Assembly (NCBI RefSeq): GCF_002043005.1
Contig: NZ_CP020332.1
Span: 1-64,000 of the forward strand
DNA from: Martelella mediterranea DSM 17316
GTDB taxonomy: Bacteria > Pseudomonadota > Alphaproteobacteria > Rhizobiales > Rhizobiaceae
Length of the DNA stretch: 64,000 nt
Direction of reading: 5' to 3'
In this document: positions 58,083 to 64,000 of the stretch, one piece after another
How the letters are laid out: each line of letters starts with the position of its first letter
How positions within the stretch are numbered: the stretch's first letter is position 1
Position numbers and translations under genes: made by a program
The notes under the pieces: model-generated
The model's input: the letters and a program-made list of their open reading frames with translations, nothing else
What the model was told of the DNA's origin: nothing
Databases searched by the model: none

Positions 58083-59108
58083 TCACCGACCCAACCGCTT
58101 CGCTCTCTCAGCCATCCTGACCACCTGCGCGCTTGCCGTAGCTGCAGCACTCCGCACAGCGGCGGGTGCCTGCATTGTCCCCCGCCCAATCACTTCACCT
58201 GTCGTGAGCGCGCCAATCCGCGCCCTGCCCTTCACGCCGTCGGTATTGAGGATCCCCCGCATGATCCCGGCCGAGCCAGAGACCACAGCAGGTGCCGCAG
58301 CCACCATCAGGTTTCCAGAGATCCCCCGAACGATGAGGGGTGTTGCTGCGACGAACCCCTTCGCCAGGAACACCATCACGAAGAACGGCACCAGCGAGCC
58401 GATATTGGTCGCGGAGTTTGGGTCACCGAGCTGGGCCAGCAGCGAATTCGCCATGCCGACCATGGTCGAGAACATGGCGGCGATGACGATGGGGTAGAAG
58501 GCGTAGCTGATCGTGGTCGAGACCCATCTGTGGAAAAAATCCTTGGTCGCATCGAAGAGCGACAGCGCGATCATGATCGGCGCAAGGCCAAGCATCAGGG
58601 TCAGCATCATCTTGGCGAAGATGAGGACGATGCCGGTCATGAAGCCGAGCAGACTCAAGAGCACCAGGCCGATGCCGCCGAGGATCGCGCCCGTCATCCA
58701 GTTCATATTGCTGCCGATCGCGTTCAAATATGTCGCGAAGCGCTCGATCAGGTTGTCGAATTCTCCCGCGAAATGGGTTGCGCCTGCGCCACCTCCGCCG
58801 ACCGACGAAACCAGCGCGCCGGCGACATAGTCGAGGCCTCCGATCACGGCGTTGGACACCGCGTTGAAATTGGCCCAGTTAAACGCGAAGAGACCTATCA
58901 GCGTCAGCTTGATCAGGTACCAGAAGAAGCTGGCCCCATCCATGCTGCGGAATTGGAAGGCCATGTTGATACAGACGCCGATCAGGGAAAGCGTGACCAT
59001 CAGAAGGACGATCGTGCCGGTATTGCTGGCCACAGCCCCGAACTGGGACTCGGCAGCATCGACAAGGAAACCGTCGGCGGTTTCGACCATCCAACTGACG
59101 ACGCTCAT
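58083..59108 (-). CDS. virB6: VirB6/TrbL-family inner-membrane protein of the type IV secretion system
   Basis: A 341-residue polytopic membrane protein with about six hydrophobic helices. Examples are TIVLLMVTLSLIGVCINMAF, FFWYLIKLTLIGLFAFNW, MTGAILGGIGLVLLSLLGFM and LIFAKMMLTLMLGLAPIMIA. The pattern LGLAPIMIALSLFDATKDFFHRWV is the conserved VirB6 core. It lines the inner-membrane entry of the DNA channel. It is the last gene of the minus-strand virB operon; its ATG overlaps the upstream stop by one base (TAATG). The C-terminal tail is basic and cytoplasmic. Confidence 0.88.
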   Translation of the reverse strand: MSVVSWMVETADGFLVDAAESQFGAVASNTGTIVLLMVTLSLIGVCINMAFQFRSMDGASFFWYLIKLTLIGLFAFNWANFNAVSNAVIGGLDYVAGALVSSVGGGGAGATHFAGEFDNLIERFATYLNAIGSNMNWMTGAILGGIGLVLLSLLGFMTGIVLIFAKMMLTLMLGLAPIMIALSLFDATKDFFHRWVSTTISYAFYPIVIAAMFSTMVGMANSLLAQLGDPNSATNIGSLVPFFVMVFLAKGFVAATPLIVRGISGNLMVAAAPAVVSGSAGIMRGILNTDGVKGRARIGALTTGEVIGRGTMQAPAAVRSAAATASAQVVRMAERAKRLGR

Positions 59109-59527
59109 TACCAGTTGCCCTGAGCTTCGCAGATATCCTGAACCGCATGGCGCAGATCGTTGCGCTTCTGCCGGATGTCCCGCTGCGCTGCCGTATGTTC
59201 CGCGGGGGACGCCAGGAGATACCGTTCGTTGAACTCTTCAGAGGCATCTTCCCATTCCGGGAAGCGGATTTCGCAGCCGCAGTTGCCTGTCTCGACGATC
59301 TGTTCCCATGCTCGCAGTTCATACAGATCCATCAACGTCAGCGCCTTGTAGGCCTCACGCGGGTGGACCTCATCCATCCAGGTCGGCCGTGCGGGCCGGT
59401 CGTTGCAGATCCGGTATTGCTGGGACGACATGGTTACGGTGAGATCATTCGTGACCTGAGGCGAGGTCTGGGCCGCGAGCGGCGCGGCCAGCAGGGTGAC
59501 AGCTGCGGCGAGGGTGATCTTGTGCAT
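59108..59527 (-). CDS. Exported protein in the virB operon, unknown function
   Basis: A 139-residue protein with a clear signal peptide (MHKITLAAAVTLLAAPLAAQ, cleavage after AAQ likely). The mature part is soluble and periplasmic, with three Cys residues (RICNDRP, CGCEIRFPEW) and a helical C-terminus rich in Arg and Asp. It is placed between virB11 and virB6 and is probably an accessory part of the channel. The ATG at 59527 is the start of the signal peptide; longer frames are not plausible. Confidence 0.72.
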   Translation of the reverse strand: MHKITLAAAVTLLAAPLAAQTSPQVTNDLTVTMSSQQYRICNDRPARPTWMDEVHPREAYKALTLMDLYELRAWEQIVETGNCGCEIRFPEWEDASEEFNERYLLASPAEHTAAQRDIRQKRNDLRHAVQDICEAQGNW

Positions 59528-59546
59528 GGGGTTTCCTTTCGGGTCT

Positions 59547-60581
59547 TCATTCGGCCACGACCGGGGGGCGCTTGGTGCCCTCGGTTCCGGCAATGTTCTG
59601 GTCTGGATGGCTTGCCTGCCCCGGCAGGAAGAATTCGGTGATGCCGCGCGCGCCATCGTGGCGACCTGCCTGGATGATCACGTCGATGGAGCCCTCGATG
59701 TAGTTGACCATGTCGGCATAGGTCATGGGCACATCGGTCTTGAGGGCTGCGATGGCGAGGCGGCGGACGGCAAGCTGCGGGGTCTCGGCATGCAGTGTGG
59801 TGAGCGAGCCGCCATGCCCGGTGTTGATCGCCTCGAGGAAGGTCATGGCCTCGCGTCCCCGGACCTCGCCCAGCACGATCCGGTCGGGCCGCATGCGCAG
59901 GGTCGAGGCCAGAAGCACATCGGCGCTGCGGGCGTCGGTATCACGGTCGGCGATCAGCGTTACGGCATTCGGCTGTTCAGGGCGCAGTTCCGCCGCCTCC
60001 TCGATGGTGATGATCCGTTCCTCGGGCGGGATCAGCGAGAGGATCTTGCGCGCCGCGACGGTCTTGCCGGTCGATGTGCCGCCCGAGACGATCATGTTGA
60101 GCTTGTTCTCGACGCAGAAGCGCAGGGCGGCATCGATGTCGCCGGAGGCCACCACATCGCGCAGCGCGGCGTTCCGTTCGCGACGCAGGCCTTCGAGGCT
60201 GCGCTCCTTGCCATAGAGGAAGCCAAGCTTGATGGCCTCCAGCGGCAGGGAGGAGAAGAACCGCAGCGATATGGAGAACCCCCCTTCCACCGCAGGCGGC
60301 TGGATCACCTGCGCCCGGATCGGACGATCCCGGTAGAGGATCGAGACCGAGACGATGGGTTTCTTGGTGCTGAGCGTGGTCGAGGCGGCCGAGGCGATCT
60401 GGTTGCCGAGGTCCTTGATCTCGGTCTGGGTCAGCGGCGTGCCGAGACCGCGCATGAAATGATCGCCCTGGAACTCGCCCCAGACCTGACCATTGGGGTT
60501 GATGCAGATCTCGATCGTGTCGTCTCGTCGCACGGGCGCGCCCAGACGGTCGAGCGAGGCTTCGAGATAGCTCGCTGCCAT
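59547..60581 (-). CDS. virB11: VirB11 secretion ATPase
   Basis: A 344-residue traffic ATPase at the cytoplasmic base of the type IV secretion system. The N-terminal domain ends near PPAVEGGFSISLRFFS. The RecA-like half has NMIVSGGTSTGKTVAARKIL (Walker A), ERIITIEEAAELRPEQPN (Asp box counterpart), LRMRPDRIVLGEVRGREAM (Walker B region) and NTGHGGSLTTLHAETP (His box). All motifs are intact. The start MAASYLEASLDRLG at 60581 lies just one base past the virB10 stop codon; an upstream extension would overlap virB10. Confidence 0.93.
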   Translation of the reverse strand: MAASYLEASLDRLGAPVRRDDTIEICINPNGQVWGEFQGDHFMRGLGTPLTQTEIKDLGNQIASAASTTLSTKKPIVSVSILYRDRPIRAQVIQPPAVEGGFSISLRFFSSLPLEAIKLGFLYGKERSLEGLRRERNAALRDVVASGDIDAALRFCVENKLNMIVSGGTSTGKTVAARKILSLIPPEERIITIEEAAELRPEQPNAVTLIADRDTDARSADVLLASTLRMRPDRIVLGEVRGREAMTFLEAINTGHGGSLTTLHAETPQLAVRRLAIAALKTDVPMTYADMVNYIEGSIDVIIQAGRHDGARGITEFFLPGQASHPDQNIAGTEGTKRPPVVAE

Positions 60582-60582
60582 C

Positions 60583-61905
60583 TCAGAAAATCTCCAGATC
60601 GCGGTCGACCATGACTGTGATCCGGGTGCCCTGGTCGACATGGATCACGGGCCGGATCGCCAGATAGTCCTGCATGACGCTTTGGGTACTGTCGCGCAGG
60701 TCCGTGCCGACGTCGCTCGCGATGTCGGCGGCAGCCTCATCCTCGATCTGTCCGGCGGCCGCCGCAGGCAAGGCCCCGATCAGCGAGATCAGCGCGGCCG
60801 AGCCGAAGCGCTGCGCGAAGCGGGTGTCGACAAAGCCGGTGGTGCCGGTGCGACCGAGCTCATCCCCACCGAAGGCGCTGATTTCCACGGTCTGGTTGTC
60901 GGGCAGGATGATGCGGTCCCATGCCACCATGACTCGCGACTGCGCGAGCGCCACATCGGAGCGATAGCGCCCGACAAGGCGCGCGCCGCGAGGGATCAGG
61001 ACGCGCGTGCCGTCGAAGGAATGTACGTCTTCGGAGACAATGGCGCGGATGGCACCAGGCAGCGTGCTGTCTAGCGCTGTCTCGGTCACGGCCTGGATCA
61101 TCGTGCCTTGCACGACGGTGTTGCCGGGGTTCACGATCAATTCGGCCCGCGTCACTGGGGCGGGCCTTGCGCCTGCCCGCACGAAGGCTTCGTCTTCATT
61201 CAGGCGCGCGGCCTCGAGGCTGTTCTCCCGGTCGGTCCCGGCCCCCATCCCGGAAAACGCGATCATGGGCGAGGCGATGCGTTCGGCCCGGGCCTCCGCT
61301 TCGGCGATGCGGCGGCGCTCGAGTTCGGCAAGCCGCAGCTCCTCCTCGTTCGGTCCGAGGTCCGTTGGCGCAGGCGGGGCCAGCTGCGCGACCTCGAGGT
61401 CCATGCGCAGCTGGTCGAGCTCGCGGTCGCGTTCGGTCAACTGGCGTTCGAGCGCGCGCTGCGCCTCAGACGAGGCCTCTTGCAGCGCCGCGATCTGCGC
61501 CGTGAGATCGGCGATGGCCTGCTCTGCGCCGCTACCCGATGCCTCGACGGGCCGCGCGCGCAGGTCTTCGAGTTCCGCCCGAAGCGTGGCGAGGCTTTCC
61601 ATCAGCGCCAGTTCTGACGCGGAGGGGCCGGTCTCGGCCGGCGGCGGTGCAGACTCTACCACGGGCATGGGTGCGAGATCGCCGAAGCCTGATCCTGTGG
61701 TCTGGAACTCTTCCGGAGCTGCGGTCGGCAGTGGGGCTTCCGGCGATGGCTGCAGGGCGGCCCAGGCCAGGCCGCCCACGGCCAAGATCCCGGCCACGCC
61801 AAGGATGGCCGCCAGCGGAGAGGGCCGCGGTGCGCCGCGCTTCTTGTCGCCCGTCGCTTCAAGCGCCGCGAGACGCGTAGCGAGGTCTTCGGTGTCCTGG
61901 CTCAT
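60583..61905 (-). CDS. virB10: VirB10 envelope-spanning protein
   Basis: A 440-residue protein. One membrane helix near residues 28-50 (SPLAAILGVAGILAVGGLAW) follows a short cytoplasmic N-terminus. A Pro-rich segment and a long coiled coil (about 90-225, rich in Glu, Leu and Arg) come next. The C-terminal VirB10/TrbI beta-barrel domain has VIQGTMIQAVTETALDSTLP-like sequence, EDVHSFDGTRVLIPRGARLV and VMVAWDRIILPDNQTVEIS. It links inner and outer membranes and senses ATP energy. It overlaps virB9 by 4 bases. Confidence 0.93.
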   Translation of the reverse strand: MSQDTEDLATRLAALEATGDKKRGAPRPSPLAAILGVAGILAVGGLAWAALQPSPEAPLPTAAPEEFQTTGSGFGDLAPMPVVESAPPPAETGPSASELALMESLATLRAELEDLRARPVEASGSGAEQAIADLTAQIAALQEASSEAQRALERQLTERDRELDQLRMDLEVAQLAPPAPTDLGPNEEELRLAELERRRIAEAEARAERIASPMIAFSGMGAGTDRENSLEAARLNEDEAFVRAGARPAPVTRAELIVNPGNTVVQGTMIQAVTETALDSTLPGAIRAIVSEDVHSFDGTRVLIPRGARLVGRYRSDVALAQSRVMVAWDRIILPDNQTVEISAFGGDELGRTGTTGFVDTRFAQRFGSAALISLIGALPAAAAGQIEDEAAADIASDVGTDLRDSTQSVMQDYLAIRPVIHVDQGTRITVMVDRDLEIF

Positions 61906-62615
61906 GACGTGGGCGCCCCCATGTCCTGCACGCAGACCTCTTCATCGCCCAAGCGCAAAACCCATTGGCGATTGACGCCGGAGACCCGGATTACACCGTC
62001 GCTGAGGACGGTGCTGTTGACCGCGCGCTCGCCGCCATTGGTGTAGCGGAAGATCGCAGGGACGGGCGCGTTCCGCGCAAAGCGGAAATAGGTGAAGGTG
62101 CCATCATCCCAGATGGCCGTGGGCGTGAACTCGCGGCTGCTGCTGACGGCATAGTTTGCGTTCGGGGCATCGGCCGCCACGGCGCGGGCGGGCTGGACCC
62201 GGGCCTCGGGGTAGCGGAACTGTACGACGTAATGCGGGGTCTCCCGCGCCTCGACGACGTGGAAATAGTAGGAACGGCGGTTCGTGTAGACGGTGATGTT
62301 GGTGGCCACACCCGAGGCTGCCGGCTTGATCGCGAAGGCGCGTCCGCCCGGCACACCGTCGAACTGGAAGCCCACGGTGTCGCCCGCGATGATCGAGCGG
62401 ATGGTCTCGCCCTCGCCGAATTCGACGGTGGTGACCCGGGTCAGCGTGGTGACGATCCGGTAGACCTGCCCCTCGGTCCAGGTCGCGATCCGGACGCGGT
62501 TGTCATGAGGGCCGGGGCGTGGCGCGGTCTCCGCAAAGGCTACGGGTGCGGTTAGCACGAGGGCACCAGCGACCAGCAGGGCGTGAACAGGGGCAAGAAC
62601 GGGAACAGAAGTCAT
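61902..62615 (-). CDS. virB9: VirB9 outer-membrane-complex protein
   Basis: A 237-residue protein with a signal peptide (hydrophobic APVHALLVAGALVLTAPVAFA, cut near AFA-ET). The mature part is VirB9/CagX-like: RIATWTEGQVYRIVTTLTRV, TTVEFGEGETIRSIIAGDT, ATNITVYTNRRSYYFHV and the C-terminal AIWDDGTFTYFRFARNAPVP. It forms the outer-membrane core with VirB10 and a VirB7 lipoprotein; no virB7 is evident in this part. The start MTSVPVLAPV at 62615 overlaps the virB8 stop (ATGA). Confidence 0.92.
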   Translation of the reverse strand: MTSVPVLAPVHALLVAGALVLTAPVAFAETAPRPGPHDNRVRIATWTEGQVYRIVTTLTRVTTVEFGEGETIRSIIAGDTVGFQFDGVPGGRAFAIKPAASGVATNITVYTNRRSYYFHVVEARETPHYVVQFRYPEARVQPARAVAADAPNANYAVSSSREFTPTAIWDDGTFTYFRFARNAPVPAIFRYTNGGERAVNSTVLSDGVIRVSGVNRQWVLRLGDEEVCVQDMGAPTS

Positions 62616-63289
62616 TCGGAACGGTCCGATCGGATGGCATATTGGGTGACGGTGAAGCCGAAGGGGTTTTGCCAAACGTCGTCGATCGTGCGGGTCCGTT
62701 CGGGCTGGAAGGCAAACATCAGCGTGGCGGTGAAGGATCCGTCCTGCGCGCCTTGCGGGCTGGTCAGGCGCTTTCTAAGCCGCACCTGCGCGCGGTTGTC
62801 ACCGATGAGCGTGATCGACGCGATCTCGACAGCCATCTCTGCCGCGGGGCCATATCGCGTCGGCGGATAGCTCTCCTGCCCCGAGGTCCACATGGCGCGC
62901 ATGCTGGCCTCGGCCGCCCCGGTGGATTGCGCCAGCACGCGACGCACCCGCAGATCGTTGTCGAGATGGTTGTAGGCCTCACGGTCAAGGATGTAGCGGT
63001 AGATCTGCGCCTCGATGACGGCGGGCCGCTCGGCAAGCGAGACCGTTTCGACCGTGGCGTTCGGCAGAGCGAGACCCGTTGCAGGATCATAGGGCACGAC
63101 GACCGGCGGCGGTGTCTCGACCATCAGGGCGACGGCGGCGGCGGCAAGACAGCCGAAGACACCGAAGCCCGCCCCGCCAAGTCCGATCATCCGCCAGAGC
63201 TGCTCCCGGCGCAGCGCGCCGTGGATCAGTTCCTCCTCAACGAGTTCCCGCGCACTCATGCCTGCGGTCATGTCCGGTGCCTTGGTCAT
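62612..63289 (-). CDS. virB8: VirB8 bitopic inner-membrane protein
   Basis: A 225-residue protein with a short cytoplasmic N-terminus, one membrane helix around residues 37-57 (LGGAGFGVFGCLAAAAVALM) and a periplasmic VirB8 domain. Recognisable parts are VVVPYDPATGLALPNATVET, YRYILDREAYNHLDNDLRV and the final NPFGFTVTQYAIRSD. VirB8 nucleates assembly of the channel. Length and order are normal. It overlaps the virB5-like gene by 4 bases. Confidence 0.92.
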   Translation of the reverse strand: MTKAPDMTAGMSARELVEEELIHGALRREQLWRMIGLGGAGFGVFGCLAAAAVALMVETPPPVVVPYDPATGLALPNATVETVSLAERPAVIEAQIYRYILDREAYNHLDNDLRVRRVLAQSTGAAEASMRAMWTSGQESYPPTRYGPAAEMAVEIASITLIGDNRAQVRLRKRLTSPQGAQDGSFTATLMFAFQPERTRTIDDVWQNPFGFTVTQYAIRSDRSE

Positions 63290-64000
63290 GGTCGCAGGCT
63301 CGGCAGGGTGAAGTCCATGTAGCGTCGCTCTTCCGCGACGGTGGCGGCATCCACCACGCCAGCATTGCCCGCGCCGAGGGTCTGGATGGCTTCAAGCTCC
63401 CACATCCGCGTCATCGCGATGGCCAGTTCCGCCGTAACACGGGTGTTGTGGTCCATCGACGCCTTCAGATCCTCCATGTCGGGGATCATCGCGACGAGCT
63501 GTTCGACCCGTTCGAGGGATTGCGCTGCCTCTGCATGACTGTTCTGGGCCGCCGCCGACATCACGGCACCGGTCGTGGCGCGGGTGGCGACGCCCTCTGC
63601 CCCCGGATTGCCGCTGGTGGCGATCTCGCGCAGCGAGTCCTCATCGAAGCCCGCACTCGCCAGAGCCTGTTCCATCTGCGTGCGTAGGGGACCTGCGTTG
63701 GGACCGATGAGGCTCGACCAGTCGCCCGCCTGGATGCCCCGGATCAGACCGGGGATGTCGTCGAAATTGGCCTGCAGGAGGCCGTCGAGATCGCCGCCCA
63801 TGGCGAGACCGAGAATGCTGCGTGGCCCGGTCAGTGAGGCATACATCTCCTCGAGCTGATCGAACTGCTGCTGCAGGAGGTCGAGCTGTGCCAGCGCATT
63901 GTCCAGAAGATCGGTCTGGATCCCGAAATCTTGCAGCATCTGCTGAAGCTGGCGGATTTCCTGGGCGATGTTCTGGGTATCGACCGTGGGCACGCCCTGT
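63286..64000 (-). CDS. virB5: VirB5-family pilus-tip protein, 5' end outside the window
   Basis: At least 238 residues, still open at the right edge. The visible part begins QGVPTVDTQNIAQEIRQLQQ, which in this family directly follows the signal peptide, so perhaps 20-25 residues are missing. It continues as a helical protein with LLQQQFDQLEEMYASLTGPR and ends RMWELEAIQTLGAGNAGVVD-like. VirB5 sits at the tip of the pilus and contacts recipients. The codon read as a possible start near 63993 is an internal GTG. Confidence 0.85.
   Translation of the reverse strand, partial: QGVPTVDTQNIAQEIRQLQQMLQDFGIQTDLLDNALAQLDLLQQQFDQLEEMYASLTGPRSILGLAMGGDLDGLLQANFDDIPGLIRGIQAGDWSSLIGPNAGPLRTQMEQALASAGFDEDSLREIATSGNPGAEGVATRATTGAVMSAAAQNSHAEAAQSLERVEQLVAMIPDMEDLKASMDHNTRVTAELAIAMTRMWELEAIQTLGAGNAGVVDAATVAEERRYMDFTLPSLRP

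Overview
The window looks like part of a large conjugative repABC plasmid (or chromid segment) of an alphaproteobacterium, most likely a Rhodobacterales member. The reasons are the repA-repB-repC order at the left edge, two palindromic parS sites of the repABC type just after repC, uniformly GC-rich coding sequence, and a VirB/VirD4-type transfer apparatus with VirC-like and MobC-like accessory genes. No tRNA, rRNA or CRISPR array was seen.

Layout. 1-3.6 kb: repABC replication and partition unit, with a candidate antisense RNA between repB and repC, a probable origin inside repC and two parS sites. 3.7-7.0 kb: a second, long ParB-like protein and small backbone genes. 7.2-10 kb: a lower-GC insert with a GmrSD-type (DUF262/DUF1524) endonuclease, a small Cys-rich partner, and an H-NS-like gene broken by one amber codon. 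10.4-16.6 kb: ssb, a CDF metal exporter with a divergent ArsR regulator, DUF932 and RadC proteins and several small Rhodobacterales plasmid proteins of unknown role. 16.5-18 kb: an IS110-family element. 18-21.8 kb: toxin-antitoxin genes (RES/Xre-ParS pair and the type IV pair AbiEi/AbiEii). 22-29.7 kb: a DNA-metabolism block (giant strawberry-notch-type methylase/helicase, Toprim primase-like protein, DUF2493, WGR).

29.8-48.4 kb is the most interesting part. It is a tightly packed operon made of a WYL-domain regulator (BrxR/CapW type), a SNF2-type helicase, a 1649-residue N6-adenine methyltransferase, a 2133-residue helicase-DUF1998 protein that also appears to carry a Vsr/DUF559-like nuclease domain, and a UvrD-like helicase with an N-terminal RelE/ParE-like domain. 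A convergent Fic protein follows. The set resembles class 1 DISARM (DrmD, DrmMI, DrmA+DrmB) but has a fused DrmA/B-like protein, no visible DrmC phospholipase and an added RelE-UvrD protein. I read it as a DISARM-related variant or a separate undescribed restriction-like system.

48.5-64 kb: transfer functions. VirC1/VirC2-like genes diverge from mobC-relaxase-coupling protein across a repeat- and hairpin-rich intergenic region that is the best oriT candidate. An RloA/RloB (AbiL-type) defence pair sits between the coupling-protein gene and a minus-strand virB5-B8-B9-B10-B11-(small lipoprotein-like/exported)-B6 operon, which runs off the right edge. Overall the plasmid combines self-transfer with at least six candidate defence or toxin modules.
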